Source: Limnochorda pilosa
Lineage (GTDB): Bacteria; Bacillota; Limnochordia; Limnochordales; Limnochordaceae
DNA length: 64,000 nt
Assembly: GCF_001544015.1 (NCBI RefSeq)
Contig: NZ_AP014924.1
Coordinates: 1,798,001-1,862,000 of the forward strand
Direction: 5' to 3'
The notes below the pieces were generated by a model. The model searched no databases. It saw nothing but the letters and a program-made list of their open reading frames with translations, and was not told the DNA's origin. Each line of letters starts with the position of its first letter. Position 1 is the stretch's first letter. Positions 35,074 to 43,201 of this stretch are shown here, in pieces. The position numbers were made by a program, and so were the translations under genes.

Positions 35074-36086
35074 CCGCCCGCCCGCTCCTGGTGGTGGTGG
35101 GCCCCACCGCGGTGGGAAAGACAGCGGTGGTGCTCGAGCTCGCACCCATGGTGGGGGGCGAGGTGGTCTCGGCCGACTCGATGCAGGTCTACCGGGGACT
35201 GGACGTGGGCACGGCCAAACCCTCGCCCGAGGAGCGGCGGTGCGTGCCGCACCACCTCATCGACGTGGCCGAGCCCGGTGAGCGCTTCACCGCGGCCCGC
35301 TACCAGGTCCTGGCCCGGGAGGCCATCGCCGCCATCCACGCCCGGGGCCGGCTGCCCATCCTGAGCGGGGGCACGGGGCTGTACGTGCAGGCGGTCCTGG
35401 AGCCGCTCCTCTTCCCCGACGCGGGGGAAGACCTGGAGCTCCGGGAGCGGCTGGCCCGCGAGGCGGCGGAGCAGGGACCCCAGGCCCTCCATCGCCGCCT
35501 GGCCCGGGTGGACCCCGAGGCCGCGGCCCGCCTGGCCCCCGGCGACGTGCGCCGGGTGGTGCGGGCCCTGGAGGTGTACGAGCGGACGGGCCGGCCCATC
35601 TCCCAGATACAGGAGTCCTCCCGCCGGGAAGCGCCTCCGGCGTACCGGACGCTCAAGGTGGGCCTGACCCGCCCGCGCACCCGCCTCTACGCCCGCATCG
35701 ACGCCCGGGTGGAGGAGCAGCTGGCCCGGGGCCTGGTGGACGAGGCTCGGCGGCTCCTGGAGCTGGGGCGGGAGACAGGAGCAGGGGCCTCGGGGGCGAA
35801 GACCGCTCTTCAGGCCCTGGGCTACAAGGAGCTCTTCCCGTACCTGGAGGGACGGGAGAACCTGGCCGAGGCGACCGAGCGCCTCAAGCGGGCCACTCGG
35901 CGCTACGCCAAGCGGCAGCTCACCTGGTTCCGGCGCGACCCTGAGATCGTCTGGCTGGACCTGGAGCGCTTCCCGGACCCCCGGGCCGCGGCCGCCGCCC
36001 TCGCGGGGCTGGCACGCGACCGGCTCGGCCTCGCGGCTCACCACCACCGATCTGGAGGCGAAGCGGATGGCTTCCGAGACGCCTGA
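35070..36086 (+). CDS. miaA: tRNA dimethylallyltransferase
   Basis: Adds the isopentenyl group to A37 of tRNAs reading U-starting codons, giving the substrate for MiaB. The 338 residues show the P-loop GPTAVGKTAVV, SADSMQVYRGLDVGTAKPS, the HHLIDV block, SGGTGLYVQAV and the C-terminal RYAKRQLTWFRRD segment. It is slightly longer than average because of a C-terminal tail that overlaps the HIT gene by 20 bases. The GTG start overlaps the methyltransferase stop. Confidence 0.93.
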   Translation: MTARPLLVVVGPTAVGKTAVVLELAPMVGGEVVSADSMQVYRGLDVGTAKPSPEERRCVPHHLIDVAEPGERFTAARYQVLAREAIAAIHARGRLPILSGGTGLYVQAVLEPLLFPDAGEDLELRERLAREAAEQGPQALHRRLARVDPEAAARLAPGDVRRVVRALEVYERTGRPISQIQESSRREAPPAYRTLKVGLTRPRTRLYARIDARVEEQLARGLVDEARRLLELGRETGAGASGAKTALQALGYKELFPYLEGRENLAEATERLKRATRRYAKRQLTWFRRDPEIVWLDLERFPDPRAAAAALAGLARDRLGLAAHHHRSGGEADGFRDA

Positions 36087-36540
36087 CGCCCATGAGGCGT
36101 CCTGCATCTTCTGCCGCATCGTCCGCGGCGAGGCCCAGGCGAGCGTGGCCTACGAAGACGATCGGGCCGTGGCCTTCATGGACATCCAGCCCCTCTCTCG
36201 GGGCCACCTGCTGGTGGTGCCCCGACTGCACGCGGCGGACCTGTTCGCCCTGCCGGACCCCCTGGCGGCGCACCTCTTCGTGGTGACCCGCCGGCTGGCC
36301 CTGGCCCTACGGGAGAGCCACCACCCCGACGGCATCAACGTGGTCCAGTCCAACGGGCGGGCCGCCGGCCAGGTGGTCTTCCACCTCCACATCCACGTGA
36401 TCCCCCGCAGCCTGGAGGGTGGGGGGCCCCGCCTGGGCTGGCACCGGATGAGCCCGGCCCCCACCCGCGCCGAGCTGGAGGAGGACGCCGCCCGTATCCG
36501 AGCCGCCGCCCGGAACCTGCCCCCCAGCCGCTTCCGTTGA
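36067..36540 (+). CDS. HIT family nucleotide-binding protein
   Basis: Histidine-triad nucleotide hydrolase or transferase acting on AMP-linked substrates. The 157 residues show the zinc-type CIFCRIVRGE start, the NGRAAGQVVFHLHIHVIPR segment with the HxHxH triad and a C-terminal helix. The ATG follows a GGAGGCGAAG site within the end of miaA. The substrate is unknown; the gene resembles the Hit/HinT branch. Confidence 0.88.
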   Translation: MASETPDAHEASCIFCRIVRGEAQASVAYEDDRAVAFMDIQPLSRGHLLVVPRLHAADLFALPDPLAAHLFVVTRRLALALRESHHPDGINVVQSNGRAAGQVVFHLHIHVIPRSLEGGGPRLGWHRMSPAPTRAELEEDAARIRAAARNLPPSRFR

Positions 36541-36599
36541 CCGACCCCCGACCCTTCGGGACGGACCACAGAGGGGCAGGCTTTCCGTCCTGCCGGCCG

Positions 36600-36608
36600 C
36601 ATAGGATA
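36600..36608 (+). promoter_or_regulatory. possible sporulation -10 element before spoVK
   Basis: CATAGGATA lies 35 bases before the spoVK GTG and fits the CATA-N3-TA -10 of mother-cell sigma factors (sigma-E/sigma-K). A near copy precedes dacF at 3394. A -35 element is not clear. The position is consistent with the expected timing of spoVK, but the short match could be chance. Confidence 0.35.
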
Positions 36609-36642
36609 GACCATCCGAGACCCGACGCGCGGAGGTGTCCGT

Positions 36643-37641
36643 GTGGCCCCGTCCGGCCTCCCCGATCCCTGGGAGGAGTTGCTGGCGCGCCTCGCCCGGG
36701 GCGAGGTGGCCTCCCACCAGGTGCTGGCCTCCTGGAACCAGACGGCGCCCGAGCGCCCCTCGCCCCGGGCGGCACCCGGCAGGGGCGACGATCGGGGCGG
36801 TGACGACGCCAGCGGCGATCCCTCGCTGGTGGAGGCCTCCCTGCACGAGCTGGACCAGCTCATCGGGCTGCGCGAGGTGGGCTCGCTGGTGCGGGAGATC
36901 ACGGCCCTGGTGGAGATCCAGCGCCGGCGGGCCGCACACGGCCTGCGGGTGGAGCCCCTGGTCTTCCACATGGTCTTCAAGGGCAACCCCGGAACGGGGA
37001 AGACCACCGTGGCCCGCATCCTCGGGCGCCTTTTCAAGGGCCTGGGCGTGCTCCCCCAGGGCCATCTGGTGGAGGTGGAGCGGGCGGACCTGGTGGGGGA
37101 GTACATCGGCCACACCGCTCAGAAGACCCGGGAGCAGGTGAAGAAGGCCATGGGCGGGGTGCTCTTCGTCGACGAGGCCTACGCCCTGGCCCGGGGAGGG
37201 GAGAAGGACTTCGGCAAGGAGGCGGTCGACACCCTGGTGAAGGCCATGGAGGACCACCGGGACCAGTTCGTCCTGATCCTGGCGGGCTACCGGGTGGAGA
37301 TGGAGCTCTTCCTGCAGATGAACCCGGGCCTCCGCTCCCGCTTCCCCATCCACATGGACTTCCCCGACTACACCGGCGAGGAGCTGCTCCAGATCGCCCG
37401 TTCCATGGCCGCCCAACGCCAGTATCGCCTTTCGCCCTCGGTTCAGCGCAGGCTCGCCCGGATGCTGGGGGAACGGAGGCTCCTGCGGGGGCCCACCTTC
37501 GGAAACGCCCGCGAGGTGCGGAACCTGCTCGAGGCAGCGATCCGCCGGCAGGCGGTGCGGCTCGTCCGGCAGGAACGGACCTCCCGCGACGATCTGATGC
37601 TCCTGAGCGCCGAGGACTTCCTGGAGGGCGGCCCGGCGTGA
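36643..37641 (+). CDS. spoVK: stage V sporulation protein K (CbxX/CfqX-type AAA ATPase)
   Basis: AAA+ ATPase of the CbbX/SpoVK family needed for spore maturation. The 332-residue protein has a short variable N terminus, the ELDQLIGLREV segment, Walker A GNPGTGKTTVARILG, Walker B GVLFVDEAYAL, and sensor/arginine-finger region NPGLRSRFPIHMDFPDYT. GTG at 36643 follows GGAGGTG. It overlaps a small GTPase gene by 4 bases. Confidence 0.85.
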   Translation: MAPSGLPDPWEELLARLARGEVASHQVLASWNQTAPERPSPRAAPGRGDDRGGDDASGDPSLVEASLHELDQLIGLREVGSLVREITALVEIQRRRAAHGLRVEPLVFHMVFKGNPGTGKTTVARILGRLFKGLGVLPQGHLVEVERADLVGEYIGHTAQKTREQVKKAMGGVLFVDEAYALARGGEKDFGKEAVDTLVKAMEDHRDQFVLILAGYRVEMELFLQMNPGLRSRFPIHMDFPDYTGEELLQIARSMAAQRQYRLSPSVQRRLARMLGERRLLRGPTFGNAREVRNLLEAAIRRQAVRLVRQERTSRDDLMLLSAEDFLEGGPA

Positions 37642-38234
37642 CGAGCTGCCTGGTGCTGGGTAAGCCGAACGTGGGCAAGACCCTCTTCAGCCTCCGCTTC
37701 GCGTTCTTCCTGGGCGCCCGGGTCGTCCGTTTGGCCCGGGCCGGCGAGGAGCGCACCTGGGCCTCGGAGGAGATGGCCGCCCGGGAGCTGGTGAGCGACC
37801 AGCCCCACCAGACTCTGGCCGTCCAGCGGCTGGCCCTGGAGATCCGGGCACGCAAGGGGAGCCGTCGTTTCGACCTGGTGGACACGGGCGGGCTCACCGA
37901 CGAGATCCCCGCCTCGCAGGCGGTGCGTGAGGCCCAGGCCGAGACGCTGGGGCTCCTGCGCCAGGCCGGGGTGATCCTGCACATGGTGGACGCCTCGAGG
38001 ATTCTCTCACCGGGCGCGGTGGAGGCGGCGGGGGAGGTGGACGCCCAGCTCTTCCGATTCGGGCGCACCCGGGGAGCGTACCTGATCCTGGCCAACAAGA
38101 TGGATCTGGACGGCGCGACCGAGGGTCTGGGGGAGGTTCGCCGCCGCTTCGCAGGCGCCCCGGTGGTGCCCCTCTCGGCCCGGACGGGGTTGGGGTTCGG
38201 GGAGGTGAAGCGCCATGTCCGGCGCCATCTCTAG
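37638..38234 (+). CDS. small Era/Ras-like GTPase
   Basis: A 198-residue P-loop GTPase: G1 GKPNVGKT at the N terminus, a G3-like VDTGG motif, G4 NKMD and a G5-like LSARTG. There is no extra domain, so the partner or target is not evident. The GTG start overlaps the spoVK stop and its end overlaps the next membrane-protein gene, suggesting a co-expressed set of spoVK, GTPase and membrane protein that may act together in spore formation. That role is inference from position. Confidence 0.75.
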   Translation: MTSCLVLGKPNVGKTLFSLRFAFFLGARVVRLARAGEERTWASEEMAARELVSDQPHQTLAVQRLALEIRARKGSRRFDLVDTGGLTDEIPASQAVREAQAETLGLLRQAGVILHMVDASRILSPGAVEAAGEVDAQLFRFGRTRGAYLILANKMDLDGATEGLGEVRRRFAGAPVVPLSARTGLGFGEVKRHVRRHL

Positions 38235-38922
38235 CCGCCTGGCAGGCTCGCCCGGCTTCTGGCCGCCGGCGGCGTGGCCGTGGGGGCCCCTCGACCTCGG
38301 CACGGGATCGGTCCTGGGCTGGCTCCAGGCTGCGGCAGGACTCTTCCTGGCGGGGCTCGCCATCCGCCTGCTGGACGACGCCCTCGACCAGGGGGAGGAC
38401 CGGGAGGCGGGGGTGCCCAACCTGGCGGAGAGGCTGGGCCCCGCCACGGCCGCCTACGCCGCGGCGGCCCTGGCCCTTGCCGCCCTGGTGCTGCCCCGGC
38501 TCGCCCCGGCGACGGTGCTGGCCGCGTACGGCGTGGGCATGGCCGGCGGCCTCCTGGAGCGGCTGCCCACCAGGATGCCGGCCTGGGCTGAGGCCGCGGG
38601 CGCTCTTCTCGCGCTCTTCCTCCTGGTGCCGGCGGCGGCGGCGTGGTCCCTGCTCCTGATGGGAGCGCTCCAGGCCGCGGACCGCTGGCTGGACCGCGGG
38701 GCCTTCCGGGCGGGTCAGGGAGGGAAGGCCCCCCGGGCCGCGGGCCGGGAAGGCGGAGAATCGGCCCCGGTGGCGCGCAGCCCTGCGCCGGCCCTCCTCG
38801 CCATGGGTCTCGCCCTCCTGGCCGCCGGGCTCGCGCCGGGCCTCACCGCGGCGGGGCTGGTGGCGGCCGCCGCCCTGGAGCTCGCCTTCAAGGGAGGGGT
38901 GCGGGCGCATGCTCGTGGGTGA
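38215..38922 (+). CDS. multi-pass membrane protein with UbiA-like acidic motif
   Basis: I do not recognise this 235-residue protein with certainty. It has about six hydrophobic segments and, early on, RLLDDALDQGEDREAGVPNL, which resembles the DxxDxxxD metal-prenyl-diphosphate motif of UbiA-type prenyltransferases. The usual Asn before the first Asp is replaced by Asp, and the second UbiA motif is not clear. It overlaps the GTPase gene at its start and the next frame at its end. A membrane role linked to SpoVK is possible but unproven. Confidence 0.5.
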   Translation: MSGAISSRLAGSPGFWPPAAWPWGPLDLGTGSVLGWLQAAAGLFLAGLAIRLLDDALDQGEDREAGVPNLAERLGPATAAYAAAALALAALVLPRLAPATVLAAYGVGMAGGLLERLPTRMPAWAEAAGALLALFLLVPAAAAWSLLLMGALQAADRWLDRGAFRAGQGGKAPRAAGREGGESAPVARSPAPALLAMGLALLAAGLAPGLTAAGLVAAAALELAFKGGVRAHARG

Positions 38923-39202
38923 ACCTTGGATGGCCGGGGGCATCGTCGTCCTGAGCCTGGCCCTGGGCCTCTGGTGGGGCGAGCGGATCGGCGCCCGCGC
39001 CGGCTACCGCCTGGGGCAGGCGGCGGGCGCCCTGGAGGTCCGGAGGGAGAGCCTGAGCGCCGGGCACTGCCTCCTGTGCGGCACCCGCCCGGCCTCGACG
39101 GCCCCGGCGGGCAGTCGGGCGCCGTCCACCCCGGGGTCGCTCCGCCCTGGGGAGGAGGCGGCCTGCCGGGAGCGAATGCTAGGGACATCGGAGGCGGGGA
39201 GC
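38909..39202 (+). other. in-frame upstream extension of dapF (membrane segment plus CxxC)
   Basis: An ATG at 38909 behind GGGAGGGG opens a frame that runs without a stop into dapF. Its 98 residues hold one membrane helix (GGIVVLSLALGLWWG), a GARAGYRLGQAAGALEVRRE region and GHCLLCG. It looks like a small membrane protein in its own right but has no stop codon, so either DapF carries a membrane anchor (406 residues in all) or translation starts at both sites. Confidence 0.5.
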
Positions 39203-40129
39203 ATGGAGTTCGCCAAGCTGCACGGCCTGGGAAACAGCTACGTCTACCTGAACCTCCTGGGCGATGGGGGCCCATCTGCTCGCGGGGAAGGGGGGCAGGG
39301 GTCCGGAGGCGAACGCCCGGTGCCACCCGGCGCCCTCGACTGGGCCCATCTGGCCCGGGCCGTGAGCGACCGGGGCACGGGCATCGGCTCCGACGGGCTC
39401 ATCCTCATCCTCCCCTCGCAGGTGGCCGACGCCCGCATGCGGATCTTCAACGCTGACGGCTCCGAGGGCGAGATGTGCGGGAACGGCATCCGGGGCGTGG
39501 GCAAGGTCCTTTACGACCGGGGCCTGGTTCGGAGCCGCCACGTGCGGGTGGAGACGCTCGCGGGCATCCTCGCGCTGGAGCTCTTTCCCGAGGATGGCCG
39601 TGTGCAGAGGGCCCGGGTGCAGATGGGCCGCCCGATCCTGGAGCCGGCGCGCATCCCGGCCCGGCTGGGGGACGGCCGGGCGCCCGTTCTGGAGGTCCGC
39701 CTCGAGGGCGAGGAGGCGGTGGTGACGCCCGTCTCCATGGGCAACCCCCACGCCGTGCTCTTCGTCGACGACCTGGCGAAGGCCCCGGTTCAGGAATGGG
39801 GCCCGCGCCTCGAGCACCACCCGGCCTTTCCCAACCGGACCAACGTGGAGTTCGTGGCGGTCCGGGATGCGGCCACCCTGCAGATGCGGGTATGGGAGCG
39901 GGGGAGCGGCGAAACCCAGGCCTGCGGAACGGGCGCGTGCGCTGCGGCGGTGGCCGCGCACCTGACGGGCCGGGCCGGGCGCGAGGTGGCGGTGCACCTC
40001 CCCGGGGGCATCTTGAACGTGCGTTGGGACGACTCCGACGTGGTCTGGCTGGAGGGACCCGTCGAGGAGGTCTGCCAGGGCCGGCTCGACGTCGAGTGGC
40101 TCCGGCGGCGAGGCTTGCTTCGTCCATGA
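39203..40129 (+). CDS. dapF: diaminopimelate epimerase
   Basis: Converts LL-diaminopimelate to the meso form for lysine and peptidoglycan synthesis. From the ATG at 39203 the 308 residues start MEFAKLHGLGNSYVYLN, the normal beginning of the family. The two catalytic cysteines are in FNADGSEGEMCGNGIRG and TQACGTGACAAAVA. A GGAGGCGGGG site precedes this ATG. The frame is also open upstream to 38909 (see the extension). The adjacent dapL gene makes the LL substrate, so the two form the end of the aminotransferase variant of the DAP pathway. Confidence 0.9.
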   Translation: MEFAKLHGLGNSYVYLNLLGDGGPSARGEGGQGSGGERPVPPGALDWAHLARAVSDRGTGIGSDGLILILPSQVADARMRIFNADGSEGEMCGNGIRGVGKVLYDRGLVRSRHVRVETLAGILALELFPEDGRVQRARVQMGRPILEPARIPARLGDGRAPVLEVRLEGEEAVVTPVSMGNPHAVLFVDDLAKAPVQEWGPRLEHHPAFPNRTNVEFVAVRDAATLQMRVWERGSGETQACGTGACAAAVAAHLTGRAGREVAVHLPGGILNVRWDDSDVVWLEGPVEEVCQGRLDVEWLRRRGLLRP

Positions 40130-40159
40130 TCCTATCCCCACACGCGTGGGGGTGAACCG
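40129..40159 (+). repeat. solitary CRISPR-like repeat unit (type I-E style), copy 2
   Basis: Between dapF and dapL, a palindromic CCCCAC-ACGC-GTGGGG core is followed by GTGAACCG. It shares ACGCGTG(C/G)GGGTGAACCG with 8275-8299. The layout (short C-rich stem, end TGAACCG) is that of type I-E CRISPR repeats, but only one unit exists. It could also serve as a hairpin that influences dapL translation, since the dapL ribosome site begins at its last bases. Confidence 0.45.
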
Positions 40160-40171
40160 GAGGCGCATGCG

Positions 40172-41341
40172 GTGCACCAGGCGGAGCGGTTGAAGCAGCT
40201 TCCCCCCTACCTGTTCGCGCGGCTGGACCGGAAGGTGGCCGAGGCCCGGAAGCGGGGCGTGGACGTGATCAGCTTCGGGATCGGCGACCCGGACCGGCCC
40301 ACCCCCGAGCCTGTGGTACGGCGCCTGCAGGAGGCGGCCACCGAGCCTGCCTTCCACCGGTATCCCCCCTACGAGGGTTCGGCCCGCCTCCGGCAGGCGG
40401 CCGCCCGCTTCATGGAGCGCCGCTTCGGCGTCGGGCTCGACCCGGACCGGGAGGTTCTGGCCCTCATCGGCTCCAAGGAGGGGGTGGCCCACCTCCCCCT
40501 GGCCCTGGTGGATCCCGGCAGCGTGGTCCTGGTGCCCGAACCGGGCTATCCCGTCTATGCCGCGGGCGCCATCCTGGCCGGCGGCGAACCCTACCCCCTG
40601 CCGCTGCACGCGGAGCGGGGCTACCTTCCCGACCTGACCTCGGTCCCCCAGGAGGTGCTGGCCCGCACCCGTCTCCTCTGGCTCAACTACCCCAACAACC
40701 CCACCGGCGCCACCGCATCCCCGGCCTTCTTCGCGGAGGCGGTGGCCCTGGCACGCCGGTACGACTTCCTGGTTGCCCACGACGCCGCGTACAGCGAGGT
40801 GGCCTTCGACGGCTACCGGGCGCCCAGCATCCTGCAGGTGGAGGGCGCCCGCGACGTGGCGCTCGAGATCCACTCCCTCTCCAAGACCTTCAACATGACC
40901 GGCTGGCGCCTGGGATGGGCGTGCGGCGCTCCCCAGGCGGTGGAAGCCCTGGCCCAGCTCAAGAGCAACCTGGACTCGGGCGCCTTCCTGGCCGTCCAGG
41001 AGGCGGGGGCCGAGGCCCTGGACCGGTGGGAGGAGCTGGCCGAGCCGGTGCGTGCCGTCTACCAGGATCGGCGGGACCTGGCCTGCCGCCGCCTGCGGGA
41101 GCTGGGCTGGCCCGTGGAACCGCCCAAGGCCACCTTCTACCTCTGGATCCCGACGCCACCCGGTGTCTCCTCGGCCGCTTTCGCCGAGCGGGTGCTGGAA
41201 GAGACGGGGGTGGTGGTGACGCCGGGCTCGGGGTACGGCCCCGCCGCGGAGGGGAACGTGCGCCTCTCCCTCTGCCTGGAGGCCGGGCGGATCGACGAGG
41301 CCTTCGATCGCTGGGCCCGGGCGGGGATCCGGTTCCGCTGA
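40172..41341 (+). CDS. dapL: LL-diaminopimelate aminotransferase
   Basis: Class I/II PLP aminotransferase of 389 residues that makes LL-diaminopimelate directly from tetrahydrodipicolinate. It shows LPPYLFARLDRKVAEA and ISFGIGDPDRPTPEPVV at the N terminus, YPNNPTGATASPAFF, the PLP lysine in HSLSKTFNMTGWRLGW and the substrate arginine near RLSLCLE. This N terminus and the neighbouring dapF favour DapL over a general aspartate aminotransferase. The GTG at 40172 has a GGAGG site 8 bases upstream. Confidence 0.85.
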   Translation: MHQAERLKQLPPYLFARLDRKVAEARKRGVDVISFGIGDPDRPTPEPVVRRLQEAATEPAFHRYPPYEGSARLRQAAARFMERRFGVGLDPDREVLALIGSKEGVAHLPLALVDPGSVVLVPEPGYPVYAAGAILAGGEPYPLPLHAERGYLPDLTSVPQEVLARTRLLWLNYPNNPTGATASPAFFAEAVALARRYDFLVAHDAAYSEVAFDGYRAPSILQVEGARDVALEIHSLSKTFNMTGWRLGWACGAPQAVEALAQLKSNLDSGAFLAVQEAGAEALDRWEELAEPVRAVYQDRRDLACRRLRELGWPVEPPKATFYLWIPTPPGVSSAAFAERVLEETGVVVTPGSGYGPAAEGNVRLSLCLEAGRIDEAFDRWARAGIRFR

Positions 41342-41620
41342 TCGCGGGCAGGAATCCGGCCGCCCCCGTAGAAAGGAACCCACCAACGCCGTCCCTCGCG
41401 AAGAGCCGCGGGGGAGGCCGGGGACCCAACCCCGGCCGGAGCTCGAAACCGCCGGCGCCCCACCGGGGTGCGGCGATCGGGCCGGCGAGAGCAGAGCCTA
41501 GTGTAGCCGAGCAGAGCCAGAGCCGAGGCCGACGGACCCGCACGTCCCCTTTTCCGTGGTCTCATCCGGGCTGCAGGTTGGCCCTTCCTCTGGTCTCCGG
41601 CGCGAAGGGAGCGCCGCGAC
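41342..41620 (+). other. trp operon leader region
   Basis: This 279-base gap before trpE holds no recognised gene. Its first half is GC-rich with short inverted repeats. The central part (41489-41533) carries the regularly spaced GAG/TAG triplets described separately. The last part contains GGAC-CCGCAC-GTCC followed by CCTTTT at 41534-41553, which might be a weak attenuator hairpin. No T-box or Trp-rich leader peptide was found. Confidence 0.6.
41489..41533 (+). promoter_or_regulatory. TRAP (MtrB)-type RNA-binding site in the trp leader
   Basis: Eight perfect (G/T)AG triplets occur at 41489, 41494, 41499, 41504, 41509, 41514, 41520 and 41525, with spacers of 2, 2, 2, 2, 2, 3 and 2 bases; a ninth imperfect GAC is at 41531. 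TRAP, the tryptophan-activated 11-subunit ring of Bacillus, binds 9-11 GAG/UAG triplets spaced by 2-3 bases, usually in front of trpE. The location 90 bases before trpE fits. The mtrB gene itself is not in the window. Confidence 0.75.
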
Positions 41621-43201
41621 GTGTCCCACCCACCCCGCGCGGGCGTGCTGCCCGCGGTCTGGCCCGACCGTTCCACCTTCCGCAGCCTGGCGCTGCGGCA
41701 CAACCTGATCCCCCTCTGCCGGATGGAGCTGGCCGACACCGAGACCCCTGTCTCCACCCTTCTTCACCTGGGGGAGCACCCGCGCACCTTCCTCCTGGAA
41801 AGTGCCGAGGGGAACGAGCGGGTGGGCCGCCACTCCTTCCTGGGAGCGGGCGGCGAGGCCTGGCTCGAGGCCCGGGGGCCCGGGCTCTTCCTCTGCCGGG
41901 AGGACGGCGAGGAGATCCTGCACGAAGGGGACCCCCTGGACGGCGTGCGCGCCTGGCTCCGGCGCTTCTCGCCGGCGCCCGTGCCGGGGCTGCCCCCCTT
42001 CGCGGGGGGCCTCGTGGGCCGTTTCGCCTACGACCTGGTGCGCCGCTGGGAGCCGGTTGGGGCCCGGCGGGAGAGCGACCTCCCCGAGCTGCGGTTGCTG
42101 GTGGTCGACCGGCTCCTCGCCTTCGACCACCTCCGCCACACCCTGCAGGGCGTGGTCCACCTCCACCTGCGCCCCGGGGAGGATCCCAACGCCCGGTACC
42201 GCGACGGGGTCGACGCGCTGGAGGAGCTCTTCGCCCAGGCCAGGGGGCAGGTTCCGGCCGCGGCGGCGGGGGAGCCCCCGCATTCCGGCGCCTCCCCGCG
42301 GGCCGCCGCGGCGCCGGTCCGACCGGGCGGCCATGCTCCCGTGGCTTCGGGCCTCCCGGACGGCTGGCGGCCCAACGTCTCCCGGGGGGCCTTCGAGGAG
42401 GCGGTGCGGCAAGCCAAGGAGGCCATCGCAGCCGGCGAGGCCTTCCAGATCGTCCTGAGCCAGGCTTTCCGGCGCCCCGTCGGCGTCCCGCCCCTGGCCG
42501 TCTACCGGGTGCTCCGCCACCTGAACCCGTCACCCTACCTCTTCTACCTGCGGATGGGGGAGGAGAGCCTCTGCGGTTCCTCGCCCGAGATGATGGCCCG
42601 CCTGCAGGGCGAGCGGGCCGAGCTCCGCCCCATCGCCGGGACCCGGCCCCGGGGCGGAACCGAGGCCGAAGACCTGAGGTTCGAACGGGAGCTGCGGGCG
42701 GACGCGAAGGAGCGGGCCGAGCACGCGATGCTGGTGGACCTGGGGCGGAACGACCTGGGCCGGGTGGCCCGTTTCGGCAGCGTGCGGGTGGACCGGCTCA
42801 TGACGGTGGAGCGCTTCTCGCACGTGATGCACCTGGTCTCGTACCTCTCCGCCCGGATGCGCCCCGGCCTGGACGCGCTGGACCTGCTCCGGGCGACCTT
42901 CCCGGCGGGTACCGTCAGCGGCGCCCCCAAGGTGCGGGCCATGCAGATCATCGACGGTCTGGAGCCCGAGCCGCGGGGCGCGTACGCCGGCGCCGTGGGG
43001 TACCTGGACTTTGCCGGGAACATGGACAGCTGCATCACCATCCGCACCCTCCATGTGCGGCGGGGCCAGGCGACGGTGCAGGCAGGGGCGGGGATCGTGG
43101 CCGACTCGGACCCGGCCCGGGAGTACCAGGAGTCGGTGAACAAGGCCCGCGCCCTCTTCGAGGCGGTGGCACGGGCCGAAAGGGGAGGCGAGCTCGGATG
43201 A
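41621..43201 (+). CDS. trpE: anthranilate synthase component I
   Basis: Converts chorismate plus ammonia (from TrpG) to anthranilate. The 526 residues contain the LLES feedback motif (FLLESAEGNERVGRHSF), the catalytic blocks GEAFQIVLSQAFRR, FCGSSPE-like LCGSSPEMM, PIAGTRPRGG, LVDLGRNDLGRV and GAPKVRAMQIIDGLE. The GTG start follows GAAGGGAG. It is the first gene of a seven-gene operon, and its TGA overlaps the trpG ATG. Confidence 0.94.
   Translation: MSHPPRAGVLPAVWPDRSTFRSLALRHNLIPLCRMELADTETPVSTLLHLGEHPRTFLLESAEGNERVGRHSFLGAGGEAWLEARGPGLFLCREDGEEILHEGDPLDGVRAWLRRFSPAPVPGLPPFAGGLVGRFAYDLVRRWEPVGARRESDLPELRLLVVDRLLAFDHLRHTLQGVVHLHLRPGEDPNARYRDGVDALEELFAQARGQVPAAAAGEPPHSGASPRAAAAPVRPGGHAPVASGLPDGWRPNVSRGAFEEAVRQAKEAIAAGEAFQIVLSQAFRRPVGVPPLAVYRVLRHLNPSPYLFYLRMGEESLCGSSPEMMARLQGERAELRPIAGTRPRGGTEAEDLRFERELRADAKERAEHAMLVDLGRNDLGRVARFGSVRVDRLMTVERFSHVMHLVSYLSARMRPGLDALDLLRATFPAGTVSGAPKVRAMQIIDGLEPEPRGAYAGAVGYLDFAGNMDSCITIRTLHVRRGQATVQAGAGIVADSDPAREYQESVNKARALFEAVARAERGGELG

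Noticed and set aside
41342-41488. T-box or leader-peptide attenuator for the trp operon
   Set aside because: No T-box sequence (TGGNACCGCG type) and no short frame with consecutive Trp codons were found; the triplet array explains the leader better.
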